64,000 nucleotides of DNA from positions 310,001 to 374,000 of the forward strand of contig JALGAS010000008.1 in the NCBI GenBank assembly GCA_023078685.1. Direction: 5' to 3'. The DNA comes from Neopestalotiopsis rosae. Its lineage: Eukaryota; Ascomycota; Sordariomycetes; Amphisphaeriales; Sporocadaceae. Below, piece after piece: positions 12,003 to 23,612 of this stretch. The first letter of the stretch is position 1; each line of letters starts with the position of its first letter. The notes beneath the pieces are model-generated. The model saw only the letters and a program-made list of their open reading frames with translations, was not told the DNA's origin and ran no database searches. A program made the translations under genes and the position numbers.

Positions 12003-12737
12003 GGCTATGGACTGCCTTTTATTTCTTTTCGAACGAGCGCAAATGTGTTTCAATTGGCCTATGAGGACCAGGCCTGGTGTCTGCTTGTATCGTGTCTCTC
12101 GGCCACTTCGTAATTTGCAAGACTCCCTCCTCCGCTGGAGATTGACGCCAAGGTGAGCAGATGGTGGATTGGCGGGCTCGAGTTTCGGTGCTCCTACTTG
12201 GAAGAGGTATCGAGCTTTGAATGAAGCTCTGAAAGATTTCCCGTTCTCTGGATTCAATCCGCCGATTGATTGGATGCTGCGTCTGCTGAGTGGAAATTTT
12301 GACCGGGGTTTTCCCGCTAGGCTGGTCCGGGGATGTTGATTACAGGGGTATATATGGGTGAGCGACCTGGAGTGTTAGTGATATGTTAGGCCTTGTACCA
12401 TTAAATACATTCATTCAATACCTGCGGTCAACGCCAGAAGAACTTGAAGCAACAAGCCCCAAAAAAGGACCTACTGTACTTGTATGTATTTACTGTATTC
12501 ATAATCCTTGGAGTTCGAAAGACTGATCATCTACACACAGAATCTTGGACATCCCCTAGTCCCGGAGCTCTCGGGCCTTTCAGTTGTTTGTTACTCCTAT
12601 CAGATGATAAAGCGCGATCACTTCGCGTAAAGGCCGCGGGTTCAGGAGCAGACAAACTCAACAAAAGTCAAGATATACGCGGACTGGCTGAAACTTCCAT
12701 TGGAAACGGCGCTCTCTTGACAGCCTGCATTTCCACC
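12003..12737. promoter_or_regulatory. Divergent intergenic region between bL28m and HAUS4-like genes
   Basis: The two start codons face away from each other across 735 bp, so both promoters must lie here. I see no convincing TATA box or known factor site. The frame reaching from 12444 through the start at 12738 is simply open upstream sequence. Confidence 0.5.
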
Positions 12738-13922
12738 ATGCTTCCTCCAGTGGAGACGTCGCTACTGGCGGCCAATCCTGGCTTTGAGCAGCTCTACAAT
12801 TCACTTACAACCACTGTCCTGAACTCGGACGGGTCTACCAAGAATGATCCAGCTGCTCAACAACGCGAGGCTGTTCGCGAGGTATGCCACTGATTCTCCT
12901 ACTTCTTGCCACTAGCCATCTCGCTCTCTCTTTACATGGGTCTTATGTAGTTTTGGTAAATCATGAAAAATGACAGTATGCTAACGTAGATGTAGGAACT
13001 AAGAGAACATCGTCTGAAGGCAACCAGGAAACACTTGCTCAAGAATGCAATTGCAACAGTACCGCCGCCATCCTCTCGGCCGCCTCCCAGGCAGCATAAC
13101 CGGACAAGATCGCAGCCGTTGAGGATAGTCTCGCAAGAAATGCCACAGCTACCCCCAGAGCTCATGGACTTGCTTATCGTGCTACCCGCATTTCTCGAGC
13201 GTGGCCAGGACATGTCATTTGAAGAGCTCGAGTTGCTCCTGTCAAGCTCTCCCATGTCGGAATTCCCTTCATTGTTGCCGCATTATGCGCGTCTAATATC
13301 GTCGCACCTCACGACACAAGCACGCAGTCTGGCGCGCGTTATGCATCCCTCAACCAATCCCTCCTTTATACATCGGGCTATCCCGCACATACTTCCCACG
13401 ACACAGACTCTGATATCGTCACTGTCGAGTAACCGTGCGGCTCTTACCTCGAATCGACTCATGGCCACTGGCAATTTGGTGGATCATCTTGACCAGCAGA
13501 CAAAGGCACTGCTCCTCCTGCTTCGTGCCCTCGAGGCCAAGCACGGCGTCATGGCGCAGTCCAGTACTCTGAGGGCATCAGATGCAAGCCTGGAAGCCCA
13601 GTCCAGGGCTGCGTCTGTAAATCTACAACTCTGGGAAACACGATCCATGATTTACCCGCCGGAATCTCAGACTGCACTGCAAAATTATCGTCGCCACCTG
13701 CGTGATGCTCAGATGCAGCTGTCTAATAAACTCCGGACACGGGAGCAGGAACTCGGCGAGTACGGAGTCGCAATCAGCGCCGAAGAGGGGGGGCTTGGTA
13801 TAGTAGCCAAGTCAGACACTGCCAGGGAGAACAAGTTTCGCGAAATGGCCCGCGTTTGGCTGGAGATGGAGAAGCGGTTGCAGGAGATCGACGGCGACCT
13901 GAGGCGGCTCGACAAGAGCTGA
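12738..13922 (+). CDS. Coiled-coil protein, probable HAUS4-like augmin subunit
   Basis: Exons 12738-12881 and 12996-13922 give 356 residues; the intron ends with a good branch point (GCTAAC) and TAG. The N-terminal part has NPGFEQLYNSLT and later a predicted helix EELREHRLKATRKHLL. The second half is largely helical with heptad-like spacing, including LEAKHGVMAQ and LQNYRRHLRDAQMQLSNKL. From memory this pattern resembles HAUS4, a subunit of augmin, which recruits gamma-tubulin to existing microtubules in the spindle: NP.F..L near the start and a late K.G.M..........E helix. Resemblance is weak and visual only; it could be another coiled-coil protein. It has no signal peptide or membrane segment. 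The gene is divergent from bL28m, which says little about function. Confidence 0.6.
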
Positions 13923-14349
13923 ACATGAGAAATGCGACTCACGAGGGTCTGTCCCCTGCCCTACCCCTCCGAAGCCGCTCCGAACCCGGCAGCTTCCGAT
14001 TGTGAGGCCCGGAATTGAGACTATCCCGACAATTGGTTGCTAGCAAAGGATAATTCGCATCCTCATCACCTCGGCATTGGCATCGCACCCGCGGAAGCTT
14101 AAAACTAAAAGTGGGGGAGTAATTGGTCGGCACTGCATAATACAGAGAGCGGCCCTGCATGTGAATGACGCAATACCCGGTCTAGGTATATATGCTACAG
14201 ACATTCTACCTCTATGACCAGTACTCGGTTCTGGAGGTGACATATTAATCATCAATCCTATTCTTTTCTTTCATAAGGCTCAACAATCAACATCGCCATT
14301 ACCAACTTAATTCTATACAGAACAGATTGATTTGGAGCGCACATTCAAT
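13923..14349. other. Intergenic; CMD-family gene promoter
   Basis: The 427 bp between two genes on the same strand contain no protein-like frame. A TATATA string near 14187 lies about 160 bp before the next start codon and could be a TATA element. Confidence 0.4.
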
Positions 14350-14835
14350 ATGTCGAGCAGCAACGAAGGTTATCAAAAAGCTCGCGAAACTCTCTTCAAT
14401 GAGGGCATACAGATCCGCAAAGAGGTCACCGGTGCCGAGCATGTGCAGCGTTCTTGGGCCAATGTTTCGGACTTTTCGAGGCCAATGCAGGAGCTCGCCA
14501 CCGAGGCTGGTTGGGGTTTGATTTGGGGCCGCGATGGCCTTGACCGGCGGACTCGATCTCTTCTCAACTTGGCCATGCTGTCGGCCCTGGGCAAGAGCAA
14601 CGAGCTGGGTGTCCACGTCAGAGGAGCACTCAACAATGGCTGCACCGAAAAGGAAATCCAGGAGACGCTTCTTCAGTCTAGCATATACGCGGGCTTACCG
14701 GTTGGGCTCGAGGCATTCAGGGTTGCGCAAAAGGTGGTTGATGAGGAGAGGGCAAAATCGAGCACAAGCGGCAAGGGAGAGAAGGGAGGAAAGGTAGAGG
14801 TGGCCGACTTGAAGGACACGGGCATTGCTAGCTAG
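14350..14835 (+). CDS. Carboxymuconolactone decarboxylase family protein
   Basis: One exon of 161 residues. The family signature is plain: E..VH...A...G.T..EI.E.L.....Y.G.P....A, seen here as ELGVHVRGALNNGCTEKEIQ followed by SSIYAGLPVGLEAF (about residues 84-120). The RS.LNLAMLSALGK helix precedes it. In bacteria gamma-carboxymuconolactone decarboxylase acts in the protocatechuate branch of the beta-ketoadipate pathway. Fungi use another route, so the fungal relatives have mostly unknown substrates. The CxxC pair of the AhpD peroxidase branch is absent, so a peroxidase role is unlikely. No targeting signal is visible. The C-terminal 25 residues are Lys/Gly/Ser-rich and probably disordered. 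I chose the ATG at 14350 as the first ATG in frame. Confidence 0.88.
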   Translation: MSSSNEGYQKARETLFNEGIQIRKEVTGAEHVQRSWANVSDFSRPMQELATEAGWGLIWGRDGLDRRTRSLLNLAMLSALGKSNELGVHVRGALNNGCTEKEIQETLLQSSIYAGLPVGLEAFRVAQKVVDEERAKSSTSGKGEKGGKVEVADLKDTGIAS

Positions 14836-14970
14836 AGTCTAGTCACGACAGATTGACAAGTGTGGAGGCACAAGTTGATAACCAAGAGCTCTCAACTATA
14901 AAGCATTGCATAATATGGCCTCTTCCCACCGAGCTACCAGGGTGCCATGTGTTACCGTATTCACCAGGTC

Positions 14971-17422
14971 CTACAGCTCACCAATGACGGTCTGTGACTG
15001 CTGCTCCGTGCCCATGGCAGAATCAACCTCACTGTTTTCATCATCGTCTTCAATGACGGAGACGACGAAAAAGTCCTTGACAATAACCTTGCCCTGTGCA
15101 ACCTTTTGGAGGAGGGCGGGCGTACAGGTGCTGGGCTTGAGCACGTTGCACCTGGATTCGGGCCGCTCGGGAGGGATGTTCTTGACGTCAAACGTGCTCT
15201 TGGGACCAGCCGTGACAAAGTCGTCCGTCACGAGCCCACGGCCCTCGGGAACGTCGAGACCAAACATGGCGCGGTTAAAAATGGCCAGCGCGGCCTCGGG
15301 CTGGTAGCTCGGCACCTCGTGGCCGGCCTGGAAGACGCGCGAGAAGCTAAAGTTGCCGAGCTGGCGCGTGAAGCCCCGTGGCACGCCGTCCTCTGTCAGA
15401 AGGGGCGCGTAGCCCGCGTCGGCAAAGTCGGACTGCCGGCTGTACGGGATGGCGAGCGAGGCGGCCTCGCCGCCCAGCCAGTTGCAGGCGTAGTCGCGGT
15501 CGCCATACATCATGTGAACCTATTCATTACGCGATCTCGTCAGTCTCTTTGACAGTGCTACGAAAGGGTAATATGTGAACGATTTTGATGCCCGGGGGTA
15601 TTAAGCTGACCTTGACTCCCGTGTCCAATAAGTATCCGGCAGCTTCTAGAAATCCGCCATGAATGATATCGAAACTAGCCTGGAACCCCTGACCGACAGC
15701 GCCCGAGTGCTCGCTGTAATTGACGGGAACACCAAGGGCAGACAAGACGGACTCTTGTGTGAAATATCCATACACTAATGGCGGAAGGCAGACGCAGATT
15801 AGCTGATCACTGATTCTGTGACATATATCGACAGCATGGCAAATCGCTTACTATACGGTGCAGGGAACGGGTCTGCATTCGGGTGGCCTATGTCGTACCA
15901 CGCGTGATCTGTTCTCTGGTAGGTGGAGACGGCTGGAAATGAACATCCTTCGAGCACCTTTTCGCACACTTGACGCCATTCTGTACCTTCGGTGCGTGGC
16001 CTTACTCCGTCTCGTTCCTTGAGTGCTTCCTGACACTGGACGACCTGATCGCGACAGCCACCAGGCTCTGTCCAATTGCTCAAGAAAGTCTCATAGATGG
16101 ACTCGTTAAAGGCTTGAATGCCATAGGTCTATTTTCTCCGATGCAGTCAGTGGAAAGGCATACCTTCTTCAGGGGACGTTCCGTCAATTGGGTGAGGTGT
16201 CCAGGCTTCATGTGCATGTCATGTCCACGAATAGAAACTCTCCACTCACGTTATTGTAGGGAAACTTGATGTACGCTTCTCCCTGAACTGCCATGTCGAG
16301 AAGACCATTGACGATGCCGAGCGTGTCCAGATGAATATACTGGGCGCCCTCCTCGGTCGAGTTGCCATTGGCAATCTTTTCATTCTGCTGCTGGAAGAAG
16401 CGGAAGATGCCCGGTCCATAGTGGCCACCGTAGCTCTCGGCCCAGAGGCTCACGCGGTCGTCGCTGGGCTTGTAGTAGGGGAACTCAAAAAACCAAGCCT
16501 GGGCAAAGTGCCACAGGGCGTGCGCCGCAAATGCCGTTGTGTTGGCCGTCTTGGTCACGTCCTGGCTACCAAAGGTGCCCACGCGGTACGTCAGGTTGGA
16601 CGCGGGGACGTGGCCCTCTGTAAAGTTGGCAGCCTCGGCCTCGAAGTCGGCCTCGCCGTTCTCGTCAATGTTCAAGCGCAGACTCCCATTGGTGGCTATG
16701 TCGTAGGAGAAGCCGACCTGAGCGGGCTGGTCAAGGTACAGCATGTTAACCTCATTGTTCCAACTGTACGGGTTCAAGTATGTAGACTTTGAGTCTTCTG
16801 TGACAAAGCAAGGTCCATTCTCTTCGAGTAAACTAAGTAAAGTCAGCTCAGTTGCAGCAGGGGGCGAGGGGTGAGGATTGTCCACGAATTACACGGTCCA
16901 AGCAAAGAACCACGGACGCTAATTCAACAGGCCAACACTGATATTTGATGACAACGTCACTTACCCCATCATTGATGAACCGCCAGGGCCGCCATTAAGC
17001 CAGATTGCCAAGGGAGCATTCAGTGGATCCGTCCTGGCTTCAAAGAACCAGAAGAAGCTTTGGTGCAATTAGTACCAGGAAAAACAAGGTACAGTAACGG
17101 ATTGAAGTCTTACGTGTTGATCGGGTAGTCCTGCACCTCGCCGGTATCTTCATTCAGCAGGCCAGGGGGCAAATGTACGTATCCAGAGTAGGACTTGACT
17201 CCCGGTGTCGTCTCACAGATTCCAGGCTGATATGGGAGGTTTGTGTCAACACGACTGTAACAATGAGATAATTCGAGGGAATGGTGGTTTTACCTCCTTG
17301 TACGAAATGGTTACATTCTCGTGAAACTTGGATTTGAGGAGTGTGACGCCTTCGGGCTTTGGTGGAAATTGTGCATAAGCCAGACCGAGCAAGGCGCTCA
17401 GTATGAATTGTTTCGGCGCCAT
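14971..17422 (-). CDS. Secreted serine carboxypeptidase (peptidase family S10)
   Basis: Seven exons (17422-17294, 17226-17114, 17057-16965, 16832-16250, 16128-15852, 15774-15611, 15519-14971) give 635 residues and close in frame. The enzyme removes C-terminal amino acids from peptides at acidic pH. An N-terminal signal peptide ([17 protein letters not shown]) implies secretion or vacuolar delivery. Family landmarks are [18 protein letters not shown], the oxyanion-hole loop [14 protein letters not shown], and the triad Ser245 in ESYGGHYGP, Asp462 in [10 protein letters not shown] and His520 in [12 protein letters not shown]. There are several N-glycosylation sequons. It fits the carboxypeptidase S1 branch better than CPY. 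The gene ends 135 bp from the stop codon of the convergent CMD-family gene, so the two 3' UTRs may overlap. Confidence 0.94.
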
Positions 17423-18038
17423 CGTGCCCGAGGTCAATTGATGACTGTCGCGACTAAAAGCTTGGAGTATACAACGCTGTCAGAGGTGGTGTGGGCGATG
17501 AAAAGCCAAGACCGCGGCCAACACCAACAGCCCCAATGGATGAACGGATGGCCAGGCGGATAGTGGCTCTATTTGAAGGGGTCTGTTTGTTGTAGTGGGT
17601 GCCTGGTTTGCCGTAATCCAACGGGAGAGTGCGAGGATGAGATGCGACCTGTTTTTGGCTATTGATTGCGGGGATGACTATGGACTATATCATATCTAGA
17701 GGGGCCCGGGAGAGAGTATCAGGGTATCTGCAGGGGTTGGGCCAGCGCCTATCCGTAAATACGGACTGGACGGATCTACTCCGAATCCCGTCATGCTGGA
17801 TCGGCATCGGCGTTGGCTCGGCTAGGCAACCGCTTTTCTTGTCTCATGGCAGACCTGCCTTCGTTAAGATACCTAGCCATTTCACTGACAGTATTGCAAT
17901 GGCGATTAGATCATCAATTTGATTGGTTGACTGACACTAAAAGCATTGGCACGTCAATTTTCATTCCCTAGCATGGACACCAAGCATGGCCGGAGATTTG
18001 TTGTGCAAACTGTCACATCGTCAATTTGCCTGCCTTTA
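17423..18038. other. Intergenic; carboxypeptidase promoter side
   Basis: This stretch lies between the start of the S10 carboxypeptidase gene and the stop of the next minus-strand gene. I see no protein-like frame, repeat or RNA gene. Confidence 0.45.
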
Positions 18039-20375
18039 TTAGGACCTTTGGCTACTTATCTCTGCCACTATATTCTTGAAATGTGAGCCAAGAGCTGCTA
18101 CGACAATGTCAACATTTGGCGGCTCGGGCGTAGCATCCGACTTGACCTGCGGCAACGAGCTGGCGTCCCATGCATCTTTGCTAGCCAGCGCACCCGTCTT
18201 GCCCCGTGCCTTTACATCTTTCACATCCTTTCCATGCCGAGGCGGCCCCGATGGGCTCGACGGTGTGATGAGCGTCTCATCAAGAAGCCATTGCCACCGT
18301 GCATGGTACACTCCGGGTCCTTTCATGCTGCCAAGCTTTGGGTCATCCTTGGGGTTCTCCTTTTGTTTCTGTAAGCCCTCAACAATCCCCTGTAGCCGTT
18401 TGTTGGACTGCTCGTCGAGGGTCTGCGTGTATGCGTCGTATGCATCCAATGCTTGCGCAACCTTTTGTTGTGTTTCCTTGTCCAAGCCGGAAAAGGCCGA
18501 CCTCAGAGGTTGACTCATTGAGCCCGCACCCGACATCTGATCCGAACTCTGACTCGGGCCGTCCATGTTTGCTTTCGAACTATTCTGTCGGAATGATTCC
18601 AGTACGCTATTCTTGAGCCAGGCAAAGAAATTATCCCTCACCTCGGGACATCCCTTGGCAAAATCATGAAGATATTCAAACCACCACTTGCGATGGCGCC
18701 GAAGCAGGAATACATAATCCTCGATCGAGGGAGGGATCAGCATTTTGGACTTGTCCCTCTTGGGTTTGTTCACCTCGAGGAGCTCGTCAATGAACCTTTG
18801 AGAGTTGGTGACGTATTTCCTCAGATCGACATGATCATGGAGTATACGAATAATGGGGTCAAAAGCTGCCACGGCATCCCGTATCAGAGTTGTGACATAA
18901 TCTGGGCTTTGGCGGCACATGACCTGGGTAATTTTATCTCTGTCCTGGGCCGAGAGTTGTGCCGAGTAGTATTCCAGGAGCAAAGAATGCTGTTGCTCAG
19001 TCGGCTCGGCAGTACATTTCTGGGTCTGGGATTTCAGTATCGCAGATACAATGGATTCATTCTCTTGGATGCTCTTTTGCCGGACCGCAGCGTGCTCCTG
19101 AGGTGTAGCGTTTAGGTGTGCATCAATGGCCGGAATGAAACCAGACTTGTTGAGTTCTTTCTTGTTACGGATCCCATCGACAGTCTTTTTAAAGTCGCCA
19201 GCGTCCCACCCTAAGACCATGCCGATTATCCTGAATATACCGTTAGCACGACTGTTCAATATGAGCAAAGCAGAACAGAGCGTGTCTATACCTCTGCATT
19301 AGATTCTGGCCATCGGCTGCATTCTGCGTCAGACCAATCCAGTTGGTCAGACCTCCGATGCTGACCTTGGCTAAGAAGATTCTGACGAGACCAGAAATCA
19401 TGGTGGCTGCATTGCCCACTCGCAGAGTTTGGCAGACCATGGAATAAGGAAGCAACTTGTGCGTGCTCTCAATGAGTTTCAGCATGTACTGTCCCTCGGG
19501 AGACAAGACAAAGATCTTGTGGAGAATAGTGGCAGCATGGATAAGCACATAATCGACAGCATCGCTGACAGCGGATGAGTGACTTTCCAGGTCAGGTGAC
19601 TTGGCGGCAAGCTCAAACATCTCATCGAGGAGCTTTCCATAAACAATCTCATAAACAACGTGGTCCCAGGCCTTTTCCAAGCCACTCGCTGTGCTGTGGT
19701 CCGACTGGAAGCCGGGTTCTACGTCCGTCTTGCGCGGAACACCTCCGAGCATGCCGCGAGTGATGGACTCATGGAATGCCGAAGCCGCAGTAGCCAGGGT
19801 CTTTCTAGTACCCAGAGCGCCCTTGTCGTAGCTTTCCGAAAGATCTGCCTCGGCGAAGCTCTTCACTAAAAGGATATGTGTTAGTAGTTGGCTTAGTCAG
19901 TTCGAAAGATCATGATGAATTTCAAAAATTCCCTTCCATAGACCATTTCATATACAGATGCCAGGATACCATGCATGGTTTCATAACATGGGATGCACAT
20001 GTGCTCGTGGGACAGAAAAGCGGTATAAAAACAGGCATGGCAACAAACACCAAGAAGTTACTTACTGATGCCCCTGAATTTAGCGTTCCAAAAGCCGGGT
20101 TCAAGATCTTTGATGCCCGGCATGGGCAAAACAAGGCGCGTCAGCAGCAGCTGCAACAACGGCGACTTTGACGTGTCCGTACTGTTTCCATCTTTTGCCT
20201 TGTCTTGATTGGTGCTGCTGCTGCTACCGCTATTGGGGGTAAAGGGGAATCCATAGTTGTCGATGGCCTCTGGATTCTTGAAGCTCTCCACCTCTGCATA
20301 TGTCTCGTGGTGAGTGAGAATGTCAAACAGGGCTCGTAGCTGCGGGGCCGTCAGCAGCAAAGGGTCTGAGGACAT
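18039..20375 (-). CDS. PX-associated (PXB) and DUF3818 domain protein
   Basis: Exons 20375-20066, 19865-19292 and 19230-18039 give 691 residues. The N-terminus (LTAPQLRALFDILTHHETYAE, then ESFK.P.AI..YG.PF) matches my memory of the fungal PX-associated domain. The later part (ESTHKLLPYSMVCQTLRVGN, ISGLVRIFLAK, LMQRIIGMVLGWD, then a long helical segment) matches DUF3818. Both occur together in yeast Ypr097w, a lipid-binding PX protein, so a membrane-associated role is plausible. I cannot find the basic PX phosphoinositide pocket between them here, and the protein is several hundred residues shorter than Ypr097w as I recall it. There is no signal peptide or clear transmembrane span. The stretch GSSSSTNQDKAKDGNSTDTS near residue 50 is low complexity and probably a disordered loop. 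Confidence 0.75.
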
Positions 20376-22298
20376 GACCGCTAAAGATCTAGATCTCACG
20401 TATCTAGATTATCTAGATGCGCCTGTAAGGGAGGGAAAAGATCGTCAATGAAAACGAAAGTATAAACTATAAGGGCATGCCTAAAAACGCAAAGAAAAAA
20501 AATAAAAGATAAGAAGGGCTGAAGATCAGTTGCCCGGTTCCCTACAGTGGATTAGCGACCTGGACACTCGGACAAAAGTGAACCACCGCCTAAAGATTAG
20601 TGATTGATTAGCAGCTCTCTAGGTGCACCTAGGCCTTCTCCACACACGATTCACTGTCCGTTCTCTGCTTCGTGCTCTCTGAATTTGGCGCTGCTGTTCT
20701 TCAAACCTACTCATCTCTGACGTCATGCGACAACACTGTAGTCAGATAACGTACCTAGACTAGGTACATACATAGGTATCGTTATCAGCTGTGATAATGA
20801 TGACGATGATACAAGGACTCTTTTTCCGCACACTTGTAAGTTGTTTTTGCCCCGTCACATCTCTGATCCAATGCAATCACCAAGAAAACGGAGGGTCAGC
20901 AAGGATGTATTATTATTATACTTGTTTCTTCATTTGTAGATGGGTAGATGGTTTCATTGCGGGGGAAATAGGAAATGCGCCGAGCAATGGAGAATGCCCC
21001 TCTTCTATGAACCTTCCTCCATCCATGCTTCAATAGACTGTCTGCCTAGGTAGGTATTAATGGACGTTGCGACCTACTTTTGGTCATCTGCCACATCATG
21101 TCTTTTTGCTGTGGGCCGAGGCAAGTCCTCTCTTGCACCTCATTTTCAGTTGTAAATAATGGGATTTCCATCACAGCGGACGATGATGCCGAGGCCGTCA
21201 TTCACTATTGACTGGCTCGCCATCATGCAGCGCACGTGAGCGAACACTATGGCATCAATGAGAAACGGTACCCAGACTTAGTTCTCACGACATGCCCCAG
21301 TCAATATGATCAGAAGACTAATTAATAATAATACATATCACCACGTATGGTTTGTCTCTATTGGGAATTCGACTGTTTCTAATGCCCTCGCATGGTGCTA
21401 TGCTATTGCGCTGTCTGTATATTTGGAACCCCATATAGACAAGAGGAAATCAAGCTGCCCTTTCGCCGCCTCCAAAGCAAAGAACAAGGTTTCGGCTTCC
21501 GTCAAAGAAACGTAAGAAGAAGTAGAACAAGGCTGGATATAGTCAAGCAAGTCTTTTTGTCTATCGCTCAGACACCCAATTCCCTCGTGTCTACTCTTCA
21601 CCCTATGCATGTTGACCGATTGGGGTATCAATTTGAAATGCAAATACTTTAACAGCAAATTTAACTTCAGCCGAACCGTGTCCTTCCAGCTTTATCATCA
21701 ATTTGTAAAACGAAGATTCAGTAATATATATTCAGCTGTACATGCCCAGTAACCGAGAGCGAAGCCTGGTCACGTAGGTAGATGCCATGCCTGCTACGCT
21801 GAGGATCATATAATCAATACATTACACCTGAGAAACAGTCGGTCAGATATTCTGCATTGCTACAAGTCGTTCCAACCGCATGCATCTGTCTACACACTCT
21901 TGGCTGCTTCAAACATGCTCCACCTACAAAAAGCATATGAACAGTCACCCCAAAGAAACCTTGATGACTTGACACCGACTTCTCGCGGTCAACAACATGG
22001 AATGTACGAAGAACACCAAAATGTAAAATGCCAGCTCTGCGTGGGCTCTCATTATGAAATTTAGGCACCACTCAGCGCCGCCGAAGAGCATTCCAATAAA
22101 AAGCACGAACACCAAGGCAATGCTCGTCCGTAATTAGGTTATCAAACTTTTCATGCAGTTCTCGGTAGACTACCTACCTTGTTGGCTACTGTGTCTTTAT
22201 AAAAGCAGGGTCAGGGCCTCGACACAGTTTTCCAGATACCCGACAACAAACAGATTTTCATGATAATACTTCGTTCGCTGCGATTTGTTGTCAACACA
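20376..22298. other. Divergent intergenic region; no gene seen
   Basis: About 1.9 kb between two divergent starts. Short frames such as 21398-21658 (-) look partly protein-like, but no splice partners extend them into a domain. CCTAGGTA-type motifs typical of this genome recur near 20755-20780 and 21045. Confidence 0.45.
22198..22204 (+). promoter_or_regulatory. TATA box of the small secreted protein gene
   Basis: TATAAAA stands 95 bp before the ATG of the small secreted protein. It is a full TATA consensus at a plausible distance, which suits a strongly regulated gene. Assignment is by position only. Confidence 0.5.
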
Positions 22299-23162
22299 AT
22301 GCGCTTGCTTTCTGGTGCCTTGGCTATTATAGCTGCCCTAGGCTCTCTTGTTCATGCTATCCCTCTCAAACCTGCAGAGGGATTCAATGGTAACTGGTCC
22401 AGCCGTCTTTCTCCCGGTGTTGTCAACACAAATTCTGCCATAGGTAAGGCAAAGCTGATCTTGCTTTCTTCTGTTTCTTCTTCTTTTATCAAGTAGTGTC
22501 GTTTCGTTCGTAGCACGGGTCAACGTGCAAATTGCATCATCGGCTGCCGCTCGTGGATTTGAGGGCAGACCTCAAATGGTCAGCCTTGTACAATGTGTGT
22601 TCTGACTTTGCAAGCAGAGATCCGCCCCCAAGATGATCCGACATTTTCCACCCCTACGGAACCCGGACAGCCGCCTCGCGACCGTCGACCCTTTGACTGT
22701 CAACTGGCCAACACGCTCCAGCTGGAAGTCCTGGTCGACTGCGCATATACCTGGGAGCACTGGTATCAAGAAAATTATCTGTACTACCTGATCCACATAA
22801 GCGCGTCGGGCCAGGATTCCCGCGGCTGGTACAAAGGCATCATGGACAACCTCAAGGGCGAGTGCAAGTACAAGTCCGAATGCAACGAGAAGGCCAAAAT
22901 GGCAAGGTCGCCAGTGTGCTTCAACAATTACCTGTACGGTAAACAAGAAGTCGCGGGCAGGACCCTCTACGGCCTCGAGGCCGCCTTTGAAATGAAGAAG
23001 TGGGATCCTGGAGATGACAATACCCATTGCATCGAAAGGGCCATTCGTAAGGCCTCATGCGACGGTAGAGTGACGTTCCAGAACGGAACATGCTACAAAA
23101 GGTACGGGTCCTATCAGTACCCTTTTGATATCCAGGGCCCGCTCTCCAAGGGCAATGGGTAA
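22299..23162 (+). CDS. Small secreted cysteine-rich protein
   Basis: Exons 22299-22443 and 22618-23162 give 229 residues. The ATG at 22299 opens a clean signal peptide (MRLLSGALAIIAALGSLVHA), and the in-frame ATG 13 codons upstream would add a less typical leader. After the mature start there is a Pro/Arg-rich stretch (about residues 50-75), then a compact domain with eight cysteines, an even number consistent with four disulfides. It is rich in Tyr and Trp (WEHWYQENYLYYLIH). N-glycosylation sequons occur at NWS and NGT. I do not recognise a family. Size, secretion, cysteine count and a TATA-containing promoter are typical of fungal effector-like or antimicrobial secreted proteins, but this is only a class resemblance. 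Confidence 0.82.
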
Positions 23163-23612
23163 GACATCAACAGTACCCTTACTGTTGAAGGTGGAATGAA
23201 ATGTCACGACCACCCCCAATGCTCAGCGTTGCCGCTCCATACGTGAGAACTGGGCCACGGGCAGCCAGCTCATGGACATTGGAATAGATTCTGCAGGGAG
23301 TTGCTCGGTTCAGGCGACACTGGGATTTTACGAGCATGGAGCGGGCAGCCGGCGGCTGGCGAATCACAGAAGGAAGGCTTCAAGACCATTGATTGATGTA
23401 ACGTCACGACTCAAAAAAGTGTATTGTAATATTTCTGGGGGATAGCATAATATATCATTAATTGACGAAGCAAGTGACTGCCTTGGTATCGTAAGCACTA
23501 GATTATATATAAAGTCATTGCCCGCTCTCTACGTAAGGAGATGGATATAGTTTCGCGCAAATCGCGTCCGGCGCAACTCTCAAATAAATCTCATCTCGAC
23601 CCTATTATGAAT
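23163..23612. other. Convergent 3' flanks; no gene seen
   Basis: This interval lies between the stops of the small secreted protein gene (+) and the OPT transporter gene (-). It holds their 3' untranslated regions and nothing else I can support. Confidence 0.5.

Noticed and set aside
12003..12257. Upstream 85-codon extension of the bL28m frame
   Set aside because: The residues are not conserved-looking, and a canonical mitochondrial presequence starts at the chosen ATG (12002).
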